A stretch of 64,000 nucleotides of DNA from NCBI RefSeq assembly GCF_900110645.1, contig NZ_FOFB01000019.1, positions 1 through 64,000 of the forward strand, given 5' to 3'. This DNA is from Neolewinella agarilytica. GTDB lineage: Bacteria; Bacteroidota; Bacteroidia; Chitinophagales; Saprospiraceae. The notes under the pieces were generated by a model. The model saw only the letters and a list, made by a program, of their open reading frames with translations, was not told the origin of the DNA and did not search any database. This document shows, in pieces, positions 33,669 to 41,897 of this stretch. The translations under genes and the position numbers were made by a program. How positions within the stretch are numbered: position 1 is the first letter of the stretch; each line of letters opens with the position of its first letter.

Positions 33669-33682
33669 ACGTTTATAAACGT
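33669..33682. repeat. ACGTTTATAAACGT palindrome
   Basis: This perfect 14-base palindrome, 70 bases upstream of the S23 gene, is identical to one in the ssb upstream block (28792-28805); CTTACG/AATACGGCTA next to it also recurs there. Confidence 0.6.
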
Positions 33683-33730
33683 TTAAATACGGCTAAGGAA
33701 GCCACTATATTCATCACTTTTCCACGCCCA

Positions 33731-33826
33731 ACCTCATGCGGCATTCTCCCACGCCTACAACATGCGGTAGCCTCCAGCACCTACAACATGCGGTAGCCTA
33801 CAAGACTACAAGGCCACAAGACTACC
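33731..33826 (+). repeat. GCGGTAGC family, right flank of the S23 gene
   Basis: There are three tandem partial units: CTCATGCGGCATTC, then CTACAACATGCGGTAGCCTC, then CTACAACATGCGGTAGCCTA with a tail of CAAGACTACAAGG units. The last unit is the inverted partner of the left flank. It runs up to the stop of the PorV-like gene. Confidence 0.7.
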
Positions 33827-34925
33827 TCTCCCCCCCAGGCTTCAGCCCCAACTTCAAAGAAACGATATGGCTGTAAGTAGACCGCCCGTCGTCCTCTCCG
33901 AGGTCGGTGTAGGCATAGTCTACGTTCAGTTGACCAACCTTGAGGCCAAGACCGATGGAAGGGCGTGAATTGAGCCGTTCCTGCATATCGAAGTCTTCGA
34001 TGCGCTGCAACTGAGAAACGCCGGCACGGAGGTAGATGAACTCGCCGTAATCAGCTTCCAGGCCGAAGGCCGGGTCTACGCTGACGGGATCAGCGGAAAG
34101 CAAGGTGTTTCGCTTACCATCGGTGGTGGCGATGAGGTCGAGCTCGGCCGTCAGGTTGATATTATCCGTGACGGAGAACTTGCGGGCAGCAGCGAGTACG
34201 AAGGTTGGGCTGGTGCTTTCCAGACTGTTAATGGGTACGAGATTATCCGTGATTTGCAGTGTTTCTTTTTCGCTTTCGGTAAAGCTGAAAGACCAAAAAT
34301 TAAAGGTGGAGGTGATGTCCCGGCCTAAGAGCGCGAAGGTCCAGTTTTTCTTTTCCAGCTGTGCGCCCAGGTCGAGACCGAAGCCCCAGCTGTTGGCAAA
34401 TTCCCCGATGGTACGGTGTACAACCTTGACGTTACCGCCAAGGTGGAGGGTACCGTTGGCCTTCGGGTACGCCCGGGCGTAAGTACCCAGAAAGGCGTAG
34501 TCAGCCGCCGAAAACTCGGTTACATTATCGAAGTTGATCGTTCCGTCCGCTTCGTAGAGCGACAGGGTATTGGGGATATTATCGATCCCAAAACGGATGA
34601 GGCTGAAGCCGATTCGCTGGTTTTTGCCGGAGAGCGGCAGCGTAAAGCCCAGGTAATCGTAGTTGCCTACGCCACCGAACCATTCGGCGTGCATGGCGCC
34701 GATCTCCAGGCCGGCATCCGGAGAAAGGCCCGCCAGGCCGGCGGGGTTCCAGGCCGGCGCGTAGACATCCTGCTGGCTGGCCGTGACGGCAGTGCCCATA
34801 CCGTGGGCCCGGGCGCCCACGCCGATGGTCAGGAATTCATTGCTGTATTTCTGGGACATGGCATCCTGCGGAAGCGCCCAGATCATTATGATTAGCAGGC
34901 TTGGATATAGTAGTCTTAAAGTCAT
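33822..34925 (-). CDS. PorV/PorQ family outer-membrane protein
   Basis: The 367-residue protein has a signal peptide (MTLRLLYPSLLIIMIWALPQDAMSQ) and the family opening FLTIGVGARAHGMGTAVTASQQDVYAPAWNPAGLAG, then barrel strands up to the end (IGLGLKVGQLNVDYAYTDLG, YSHIVSLKLGLKPGG). PorV/LptO-type proteins are beta-barrels of type IX secretion; PorV itself shuttles cargo to the sortase PorU, while PorQ-like paralogues have less defined jobs. Given T9SS cargo elsewhere in the window this fits, but porU is not adjacent. The ATG at 34925 starts the signal peptide. Confidence 0.88.
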   Translation of the reverse strand: MTLRLLYPSLLIIMIWALPQDAMSQKYSNEFLTIGVGARAHGMGTAVTASQQDVYAPAWNPAGLAGLSPDAGLEIGAMHAEWFGGVGNYDYLGFTLPLSGKNQRIGFSLIRFGIDNIPNTLSLYEADGTINFDNVTEFSAADYAFLGTYARAYPKANGTLHLGGNVKVVHRTIGEFANSWGFGLDLGAQLEKKNWTFALLGRDITSTFNFWSFSFTESEKETLQITDNLVPINSLESTSPTFVLAAARKFSVTDNINLTAELDLIATTDGKRNTLLSADPVSVDPAFGLEADYGEFIYLRAGVSQLQRIEDFDMQERLNSRPSIGLGLKVGQLNVDYAYTDLGEDDGRSTYSHIVSLKLGLKPGGER

Positions 34926-35052
34926 GCTGTCAATAGTGAGGATAGTCTTGTAGTAGTGATAGTCTGATAGTAGTGGTCGTATGGTAGTAGCGAGGTTCCA
35001 ATGTGCGGTAGCTACTATCAAACTACCATTACCATCACTACTATCATACTAA
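34926..35052. repeat. GCGGTAGC family with inverted CTA-rich arms
   Basis: A GATAGT/GGTAGT-rich arm (34935-34990) and a CTACTATCA/CTACCATTAC-rich arm (35011-35050) flank a centre GGTTCCAATGTGCGGTAGC. The right half matches the copy after the helicase gene (24529-24582). Confidence 0.65.
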
Positions 35053-35056
35053 TAAA

Positions 35057-35076
35057 CGGCGCGGACGCAGGTGCAA
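35057..35076 (+). repeat. Dispersed GCAGGTGCA motif copy
   Basis: CGGCGCGGACGCAGGTGCAA, an excellent match, lies directly beside the GCGGTAGC-family block upstream of ftsE. Confidence 0.7.
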
Positions 35077-35147
35077 GGTACGTTTGCACAGCAAAATGAT
35101 ACCACCGAAAGCCATTTCGTTATCTTGCGGACACTAAAGTTATACCT

Positions 35148-35825
35148 ATGGCAACGGCAATTGTGGAATTGCGGGGCGCAAACATCCGGCAGGGTGAGCG
35201 CAATATTCTGGAGAAGGTTGACCTCACCATCGCCGAAGGCGAGTTCGTTTATCTGGTCGGGAAAACGGGTGCGGGGAAGTCGAGTCTTCTCAAAACGCTC
35301 TACGCCGCCCTTCCCCTGGCTGCCGGATCGGGTACCGTCAGTGGCTTCCATCTACACAAAATAGGCCGACGAAAAATCCCGCAACTCCGCCGTCAACTGG
35401 GAATTGTCTTTCAGGATTTCAACCTGCTGATGGACCGCAGCGTAGAAGACAACCTCCGCTTCGCCCTGCGCGCCACGGGCTGGAAGAAAGGCGCTGATAC
35501 CGAAAAACGGATCGACGAGGTGCTTACCGCCGTCGGCCTGGCTGACCGCCGCCGCTCCATGCCCCACACCCTGAGCGGTGGCGAGCGGCAGCGGGTCGCT
35601 TTTGCCCGTGCCCTGCTCAACAAACCTGCCTTGCTCATTGCCGATGAAGTTACCGGCAACCTAGACCCCGAAACCAGCCGCGAAATCCTCACCCTGATGC
35701 GGCAACTAGCTACAGAAAACGGCTCCGCCGTTCTTTTCGCTACTCATGACTACCGGCTGCTGGACACCTTCCAGGCCCGGGTGGTGAGATGTGAGGCGGG
35801 GCGGGTTTTTAATGCAGAAAATTAA
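35148..35825 (+). CDS. ftsE: Cell-division ABC ATPase FtsE
   Basis: This is a 225-residue ABC ATPase. Walker A GKTGAGKS is at 38-45, the Q-loop lies in LGIVFQDFNLLMDRSVEDNL, the signature is LSGGERQR (about 142-149), Walker B is LLIADEVTGNLDPETS and the H-loop is ATHD. The FtsE-specific QDFNLLMDRSVEDNLRFAL identifies it over LolD-type ATPases. FtsE pairs with the membrane protein FtsX to activate wall hydrolases at the septum; ftsX is not adjacent, which is usual in Bacteroidota. Walker B reads DEVTGN instead of DEPTGN. The upstream TATCTTGC is a weak -7 box. Confidence 0.93.
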   Translation: MATAIVELRGANIRQGERNILEKVDLTIAEGEFVYLVGKTGAGKSSLLKTLYAALPLAAGSGTVSGFHLHKIGRRKIPQLRRQLGIVFQDFNLLMDRSVEDNLRFALRATGWKKGADTEKRIDEVLTAVGLADRRRSMPHTLSGGERQRVAFARALLNKPALLIADEVTGNLDPETSREILTLMRQLATENGSAVLFATHDYRLLDTFQARVVRCEAGRVFNAEN

Positions 35826-35887
35826 GCTTATATTAGTGTTAGTTTAGTAGCAGCCAAGTGTATATCACCAACCTAAAATCCAAAAGA

Positions 35888-36703
35888 ATGAAATACCTCC
35901 ACCTCCAGGTTTTTAGCATCCTTGCACTCCTCTTCTTCACCAACTGTGAGCAAGAGGAAATTATACCACAGGCCAGTCCGGTTCCGCTTTCGGGAATTGT
36001 TCCCGTAAGAATTGATCACCTCGGTGGTGTGATCCGTTATAGTACTCAACTTAAATACGTAGACTGTGTACTTTGGCAGTACAACGTACGTCCATTTGAA
36101 GAGGATACTATTTTAAGTGAATTTGAAGATATTTATACGACCGATCAATTTAAGTACGGCAATGAAAAGATCACTACAATCACTGCCGACCAAAACGATT
36201 ATGAAATCTTCATTTACGACGATGGAGGGCAAATAGAAAAATCTACCCGATTCCGCAGAGATACCGCTACAGGAGAGTTCTTAACGGTAATGAACCGCGT
36301 GTATACGTTTGAGAGGGAAAAAATCGTCCGAATCGAAGATAGCATAAACGACCGCATTGAAACTTTTTCCTATTTCGAAGAAAGTGGAAATCTGCAATCT
36401 GTGTTAACTCACAACACGGCAGGCGTACTGCTGAGGGAAGAACAATTCCTTAGCTACGACACGATGAACAACCCTAATAAGAACCTACCGCTCATCCATT
36501 TAGACATTTCAAAATGGATCCGTGAGAGAACGCCTAATAATAATCTGGAAAGAAGAGTAACCACCTATGGCCGTTCTGAGAATACCTATACCACCCGGTA
36601 TCGATATACCTATACCGATTCTGGCTACCCATTGGTACGTAGTATCATCTCAGGGTCCCTTTTTTTAAACGACGTATATCATTACGCTTCGTGTGGAGAG
36701 TAG
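35888..36703 (+). CDS. Lipoprotein of unknown function
   Basis: The 271-residue protein begins MKYLHLQVFSILALLFFTNCEQEE, a lipoprotein signal with lipobox FTNC. The mature part is beta-rich with YD-repeat-like elements (YSTQLKYVDCVLWQYN; TRYRYTYTDSGYPLVR) and resembles the DUF4595-type or RHS-like surface proteins only loosely. The start at 35888 is chosen for the signal peptide. Codon use is more A/T-rich than that of its neighbours, a possible sign of recent arrival. It has no obvious partner; ftsE ends 62 bases upstream but is functionally unrelated. Confidence 0.75.
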   Translation: MKYLHLQVFSILALLFFTNCEQEEIIPQASPVPLSGIVPVRIDHLGGVIRYSTQLKYVDCVLWQYNVRPFEEDTILSEFEDIYTTDQFKYGNEKITTITADQNDYEIFIYDDGGQIEKSTRFRRDTATGEFLTVMNRVYTFEREKIVRIEDSINDRIETFSYFEESGNLQSVLTHNTAGVLLREEQFLSYDTMNNPNKNLPLIHLDISKWIRERTPNNNLERRVTTYGRSENTYTTRYRYTYTDSGYPLVRSIISGSLFLNDVYHYASCGE

Positions 36704-36742
36704 GGTAAATCGGTTCATTTTCCTGGCGAATAGTCTCCATCT

Positions 36743-38473
36743 TTACTCGGCGAAAACAGGTAGCAGATACTCCTCAATAATTACCTCCGGCTGCCAGTAG
36801 CGGCCATTGCGGTAATTCCCCGAAGTGATCACGATGACCAGTTCGAGATCAGGGATTACGCAGATGTACTGTCCGCCAGCCCCTCTGGCTTCGTAGGCCC
36901 TGACCTTTCGTTCCCCCACCTGATAGCTTCTGAGCCAGAACAGGTAGCCGTACCCATTTTTCTCGCTGGTGTTTTCCAGTATGCCGTATTGGGTAAAGGA
37001 TTGTTCGATCCAGGAGGGGCTTAGTATTTGTTCTCCCTTCCATACCCCACCCTGCCGGTACAACTCTCCGAACTTAAGCATGTCCCGGGGTCCGAGGTAG
37101 GTCCCGCCACCAAAGTAGAACCGGCTATCCGGGTCGATCGGAATCGAGTAGTTTTCAATCCCCAGCGGACCGAAGAGTCGTTCGTGAAAGTAATCTTCCA
37201 CTGGTTCTTCCAACGCATGATCAAGTACTACCCCGAGCAGGAAGGGATTAGCGGAGCCATAGTTACAGTGTTCCCCCGGCTCGTAAATCATGGGCGCGGT
37301 GAGAACGGTCTCGATCCAATCCCGGGTCATTTGGTAATTATCTTCCGTGGCCTGCCCTACCCGATCAATGCCAAAATCAATGGCATCGAGGCCGGAGCTC
37401 ATCGTCAGAAGATGTTTGAGGGTAATCCGGGCCTTTTGCTCGTCTTTGGTGGCCTGATAGTCTTCCGGCAGATAGTCGTAGAGAGCATCATTTACGTCCT
37501 GAAACACTCCATCCTCCAGGGCAATACCGATTATGGCTGAGGCAAAGCTCTTGGCCGCCGACCGTTGATCGTGGGGAAGGTCAGGCTGAAAGCCGTTAAA
37601 ATAGTTTTCGTAGACCAGGGTTCCCTGGTGTGCCATCAAGACGCTGTGTACGTGCGTAAGGGCTTCAGCCTCAATGCTATCGACCATACGATCAAGGGAA
37701 GCCTCACTATTCGAAACTTTAGCCAGGGGGCCGGTTGGCCAGCCATCATTTTCCAGGTCTGGATGGCGTGGCTCCTCCGGGCTGTAATCCGTAGTAGCTC
37801 CAATCTTCCAGTCTTCCGTAGATCTTGTAAAGGACATACCCCCGACTTTACCACCACCAATGTATACCTCCATCAGAATAGTATCTCCCCGCAGGAAGCC
37901 TTTAAACGAATAGCCGGTTCGCCGGTCAACAAAGCTGATCTCGTCCGCTGACTTCTGGAAATCATCGGCGTAGGTACCCCGGTAACGGTTATCGGGCAGA
38001 ATGGGATAGGCCTCATAGTTATTTCCTTCCCCGTTTTCTATGGACAAGTATAATTTCGCCGGCTGAAGCTTAGGGACGTATAAACTGTTCCACTTACCCG
38101 AGTAGCCCCCTTTACCGTTATCGCGCAGGGTGAGTCGGAATTTAGTGTAGGTCGTTTGCAGAAAGCCTGAGAGTACCTTTTCATCTTCGCTCAACTCTCC
38201 TGAAAAACGTAAGACGTCGCCAAGCTCCAGGGCTACCTGTCCTTTCTCTCCCGAAGAACTAAGCAGTTGTTCATGTGAAAAGACTTTATTGCCCATCTTC
38301 ACCCGCCATTGATTGCTGGCTTCCGGAGTGAACGTTAATTGGTGGCTGAAGGTCCGGGCAGAAAGCTCCGCTTCCCAATCTCCGTTGTAGGATTTCATGT
38401 CGTTTGGCTGAGCCGGTAAACAGCGTTGGAATAAGGCGAAGAGGATAAGCAGGGCGATGAAGTGTCTGATCAT
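36743..38473 (-). CDS. Serine hydrolase of beta-lactamase fold (class C-like)
   Basis: This 576-residue secreted protein has a signal region (MIRHFIALLILFALFQRCLP). An N-terminal beta-rich domain (about 28-220) precedes the beta-lactamase/esterase domain (about 255-570). The active-site SxxK is S305-A-A-K308 (QRSAAKSFASA), the YxN-like element is Y405-G-S in HCNYGSANP, and the third element is GAGGQYI near 530. The enzyme could be an esterase, D-aminopeptidase or penicillin-binding-type hydrolase; nothing points to antibiotic hydrolysis. C18 (QRC) might instead be a lipid site. Confidence 0.88.
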   Translation of the reverse strand: MIRHFIALLILFALFQRCLPAQPNDMKSYNGDWEAELSARTFSHQLTFTPEASNQWRVKMGNKVFSHEQLLSSSGEKGQVALELGDVLRFSGELSEDEKVLSGFLQTTYTKFRLTLRDNGKGGYSGKWNSLYVPKLQPAKLYLSIENGEGNNYEAYPILPDNRYRGTYADDFQKSADEISFVDRRTGYSFKGFLRGDTILMEVYIGGGKVGGMSFTRSTEDWKIGATTDYSPEEPRHPDLENDGWPTGPLAKVSNSEASLDRMVDSIEAEALTHVHSVLMAHQGTLVYENYFNGFQPDLPHDQRSAAKSFASAIIGIALEDGVFQDVNDALYDYLPEDYQATKDEQKARITLKHLLTMSSGLDAIDFGIDRVGQATEDNYQMTRDWIETVLTAPMIYEPGEHCNYGSANPFLLGVVLDHALEEPVEDYFHERLFGPLGIENYSIPIDPDSRFYFGGGTYLGPRDMLKFGELYRQGGVWKGEQILSPSWIEQSFTQYGILENTSEKNGYGYLFWLRSYQVGERKVRAYEARGAGGQYICVIPDLELVIVITSGNYRNGRYWQPEVIIEEYLLPVFAE

Positions 38474-38547
38474 TAAGAGCTGGTTTGTTAATTCATGCCA
38501 AAAGTAGGTACGACCTGCTGCCCCTGATAGAACGAAATTAACGTGGG

Positions 38548-39432
38548 CTACACCCCGGCCTGCTTCCGAAACCGTGCCGGCGTTTTCCCGTAATAAAATT
38601 TGAATACTCTGTTGAAATGGCTCTGATCAGAGAAGCCGCTTTCAAAGGCAATCTGGGCCAAAGATGCCTCCTTGCTCAACAGGAGAGGTAGCGCCTTACT
38701 CACCCGGAGTTTGCGCCTGTACTCACCCAATGTACTGTCCAGAAAAACAGGTACCGTTCGGGAGATATGAACGGGATGAACACCCAGCTCAGTGGACAGT
38801 TCCTCCAGGCTGAGGTTTTCAGCACTGCCGTGTAGTATTTCTTTAAGCTGATCCATCCACAGAGGTGGATGCTTCAGCGGAACGATGAATTTATTGGTTA
38901 ACAGACCACAAAGCTCCAGCACCAGTAATTCAATGGAAAGAATTGAAAAATTATCCGCCTGCCGGAACTCATAGTGAATCTTACTCAGCTGCAGGTGAAA
39001 GTCGGGGTGATTCAGGACCTGGCTCCCTTCCCAGAGGCCGGCATTTATTTCCTGAGCCTCCAACCATTTCCGCTCGATCTGCAAGTGGAAACCGCGGCCC
39101 CGGTTGGATTTTTTCTCTGTACGGTGCACCTCCTGCCAGTTAAGGAACATCAAGCTGCCCGGAGGCAATAAAGAAGCTCCCGATTTATTGACATCAACCA
39201 TGTTCCCCGCGATCACGTACATGAAGTAGGGGTTCTCGTGGTAATGCATCGGCGTACCGGGATCAAAATAATCGTACTCCGAGAGGCTAATGCCCTTGTG
39301 GAACAACTCCCGGCGTTGCACGCCAAAATATTCGTTTTGGGTAAGAATTTGCAAGCCACGGAGAATTGAAGTAAGACGAAAAGCAGGCGATGTCAGGTCC
39401 GCCGACTTTGTACGATAGCGAAGGAATACCAA
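38548..39432 (-). CDS. AraC family transcriptional regulator
   Basis: The protein of about 294 residues has an N-terminal cupin-like ligand domain (YDYFDPGTPMHYHENPYFMYVIAGNMVDVNK) and a C-terminal pair of helix-turn-helix motifs (LSLEELSTELGVHPVHISRTV; LAQIAFESGFSDQSHFNRVFKFYYGKTPARFR), the AraC signature. It probably activates genes in response to a small molecule. The start is uncertain: there is no early ATG, and the listed end is a TTG; another TTG at 39354 would fit the domain start better. It lies near the serine hydrolase and SusC/D pair 1, which are candidate targets. Confidence 0.9.
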   Translation of the reverse strand: MVFLRYRTKSADLTSPAFRLTSILRGLQILTQNEYFGVQRRELFHKGISLSEYDYFDPGTPMHYHENPYFMYVIAGNMVDVNKSGASLLPPGSLMFLNWQEVHRTEKKSNRGRGFHLQIERKWLEAQEINAGLWEGSQVLNHPDFHLQLSKIHYEFRQADNFSILSIELLVLELCGLLTNKFIVPLKHPPLWMDQLKEILHGSAENLSLEELSTELGVHPVHISRTVPVFLDSTLGEYRRKLRVSKALPLLLSKEASLAQIAFESGFSDQSHFNRVFKFYYGKTPARFRKQAGV

Positions 39433-39627
39433 TCACAGCATCCTGCGTTTGCGCCCTGTATTACAAAGATAATGACCTCGGGTTTAGTATACTTTCGGGG
39501 CGTTTTAGCGCTGCCATCGTTACTGAGCTTACCGAATGTGCAGGTGCAATGAAGAGACAAAAGCGCGGAAATTTCTACGCCGAAATTTAGGTCTATCTTC
39601 GCTGCCAATTATAACTCCCCCACGCCT

Positions 39628-39984
39628 ATGCCCGAGTTTTGGACTAATCTTTCCTATACCACCAGGTTCTCCGCCATTGGTTTTGTGGCCACCTTCATCC
39701 TCGGTTTCATTAGCATGGGAATGCTGGGCGCGGTACTCTACTATCCGGTTTCGTTCGTCCTACGTGGCTATCCGTGGATCGACGACCTGCACGGTGACTG
39801 GATGTGGCCTGCGGTTATCATGATCGGTATGGGATGGTCCTTTAGCTTTTTATTCGCGGGCGCCGCCTGGCATTTTCTGGCACCAAGTATAGATTCGGTC
39901 GTGATTCTACGGATTATTTACGGCCTGATTCTCTGGGCCTGGGCCGCCTTTCTTTGGTGGTGGATTTTGTACAGTCAGGCTTAG
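39628..39984 (+). CDS. Small membrane protein of unknown function
   Basis: The 118-residue protein has three predicted membrane helices (about 15-38, 60-80 and 92-112) and is rich in aromatic residues (WMWPAVIMIGMGWSFSFLF; WAWAAFLWWWILY). I do not recognise the family. TATCTTCG at 39594-39601 resembles a -7 box 26 bases before the ATG. It converges on SusD1 across a palindromic terminator. Confidence 0.75.
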   Translation: MPEFWTNLSYTTRFSAIGFVATFILGFISMGMLGAVLYYPVSFVLRGYPWIDDLHGDWMWPAVIMIGMGWSFSFLFAGAAWHFLAPSIDSVVILRIIYGLILWAWAAFLWWWILYSQA

Positions 39985-40025
39985 AGCCACGCTCCGACTC
40001 TCTTAAGCACTACCTCAAAACCAAG

Positions 40026-40060
40026 CATCCCGAACTTTGACGACGTCAAAGTTCGGGATG
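40026..40060. terminator. Bidirectional terminator
   Basis: A perfect 16-bp stem (CATCCCGAACTTTGAC and its complement) with a 3-base loop lies between the small membrane gene and SusD1, which converge. On the minus strand TTGGTTTTG follows. Confidence 0.75.
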
Positions 40061-40119
40061 GCTCAGTAATCTTCTATTAGAAGTACCCATTCAGATGGAA
40101 CAGGTCGATCTATTCCTGA

Positions 40120-41784
40120 TTAAGGGTTTTGGTCATCAGGCCCCAGATTCGGGTTGGTGTCCAACTCCCGTTGCGGGATTTTGAAGACCCAGGAAGGGTT
40201 GACGGAAGGCCGGTCCTGGAAGTATCCTTCCTGGTAAAGGACCTGAGAAGCACCGGAGCCGCCATCGGCTGCGTGATCGATGGGATCATCCCAACGAATT
40301 TTGTCCTGGAACAGGAATCCTTCTCCCCAAAGCTCAATGCCGCGCTGGAACTTAATGTGCTCCATAAACGACTCCTGAGTGTCAAAAGCCGTCACGTCGT
40401 AGGCGCTGTCACGCTCTTCGCCCAACGGGCGCAGGGCTTCCTGTGCGCCATCGATGTCACCCATCATTGCTTTCGCTTCCGCTTCGATCAGGTACATCTC
40501 TGAGGCACGCATGTAGATGATATCGTCTGGCTCAATTCCTCCTGGTACCTGCTGACGCAACTTCACGTGCATGTAAGGGTGAGCGTTATGACGAGAGGTC
40601 CACCCCCAGGTTGCTTCAAGTTCGGCTCTTGCCGCATTAAACTCCTCTTCTGTAGTATACAGCGGGTTGGTGTTATTGGCGAAGCCTCCCATGCCATTTG
40701 CTGCGGACAGGTTAGTGTTGGGCGCATCGATCAAAAACATATCTTTTCTGTAGTCAGTGTCAGGTACAGCGTCGATCAGTCTACGGTCCGCAATCTTAGG
40801 ATTATTTCTTACCTGGCTACCATTAAAAGTGTTGGAAGCTAAGTAAAAGTAAGAACGGAAAAAGGTTGTTTCCGTGGTGATCACGTTACTTCCCCAGATT
40901 ACTTCGGGGAGTAGTGTAGAGTTAAATCCGGCTTTCCAGTCATCTTCTCCCATGATCGGATAGTCCTGGCGGGCATTGACTGCTGCAGTAGCTGCGGTAG
41001 CCCAATCTCCGGTAGCAAGTGCGGTTCTGGCTTTCAGGCCCCACGCTACGTCGATGTTTAGATTCGCTTTGTCAAAGGCACTACCTGATGGTCTATCAGA
41101 AGCCTCTCCAAAAGCAGCGATGGCTGCATCGAGGTCACTGTTAATCTGGTCGTAAACGGCTTGTACGGTTTCTCTGGGGCCGCTGGCGAAAGGAGAATCT
41201 GAAGAAAACAGAATCGGCACACCCGGATCAGTGCTTGGGTTACCAATTAGATAGCCCTTAGCGTAGTGCTGAACCAGCGAGAGATAGGCATAAGCCCGGT
41301 AGGCATATGCCTGACCTTCAATCTCTTTCAAGCCCGGTGTTACCGGTAGTACACCTTCATTGATTCTATTAATCAGCGAATTAGCGTTCGCAATAATATT
41401 GTAACGGTGGTACCAAAGAACGTTGACGGTGTTTGACGTCTGCAGGGTATGAGAGTTCCATTGAGCCTCATCCCGCCATCCCAGGTTATTAGCATTTGCA
41501 CTATGGATCAGGCCTCCGGCGAGGTTGTCCCCCATTGGCACCCAGTAGTGTTCGTTTGCTCTGGCGGTAGTAGCTACTGCACTACCACCGGGAAGAACCG
41601 TTTGTGACTGGGCGTACATTGTACGATGCATCCCGTTGATCACCAGGGCCATATTTGCCTCCGTTGCAAGTGCATCCGCTGAAGCGATGGCATCAGTCGG
41701 CGTGGTATCTAAAAATTCTTCTTCACAGGAAAAAGCTATTAATGCGACGAAGAGTAGAAACGAGTGTTTTATATATGATAACAT
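40120..41784 (-). CDS. SusD/RagB nutrient-binding lipoprotein, pair 1
   Basis: This is a 554-residue outer-membrane lipoprotein (MLSYIKHSFLLFVALIAFSCEEEFLDTTP, lipobox AFSC; the FLDT after the Cys is typical of SusD). TPR-like helices follow, with EGQAYAYRAYAYLSLVQHY and the C-terminal DDIIYMRASEMYLIEAEAKAMMG and the terminal GDxxxP-like IPQRELDTNPNLG. SusD lids bind oligosaccharide and close the SusC channel. Start at 41784. It is encoded 113 bases after susC, its partner. The sugar cannot be read from the sequence. Confidence 0.95.
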   Translation of the reverse strand: MLSYIKHSFLLFVALIAFSCEEEFLDTTPTDAIASADALATEANMALVINGMHRTMYAQSQTVLPGGSAVATTARANEHYWVPMGDNLAGGLIHSANANNLGWRDEAQWNSHTLQTSNTVNVLWYHRYNIIANANSLINRINEGVLPVTPGLKEIEGQAYAYRAYAYLSLVQHYAKGYLIGNPSTDPGVPILFSSDSPFASGPRETVQAVYDQINSDLDAAIAAFGEASDRPSGSAFDKANLNIDVAWGLKARTALATGDWATAATAAVNARQDYPIMGEDDWKAGFNSTLLPEVIWGSNVITTETTFFRSYFYLASNTFNGSQVRNNPKIADRRLIDAVPDTDYRKDMFLIDAPNTNLSAANGMGGFANNTNPLYTTEEEFNAARAELEATWGWTSRHNAHPYMHVKLRQQVPGGIEPDDIIYMRASEMYLIEAEAKAMMGDIDGAQEALRPLGEERDSAYDVTAFDTQESFMEHIKFQRGIELWGEGFLFQDKIRWDDPIDHAADGGSGASQVLYQEGYFQDRPSVNPSWVFKIPQRELDTNPNLGPDDQNP

Positions 41785-41897
41785 CTTTATTGAATTTAGG
41801 TGATACATCAGCGGTAAAGCCGGCAACACTCCTGATTGTCAGTAAGTACTGACCGTTCAGAGGCTATTGACTCTACCGCTGATATACCAGCTGTTTT

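Noticed and set aside
33741..33826. CRISPR array
   Set aside because: The tandem units are few, of unequal length, lack unique spacers and belong to a dispersed repeat family.
36743..38473. Antibiotic-resistance beta-lactamase
   Set aside because: Only the fold and SxxK are present; the added N-terminal domain and altered later motifs fit an esterase or peptidase-like hydrolase.
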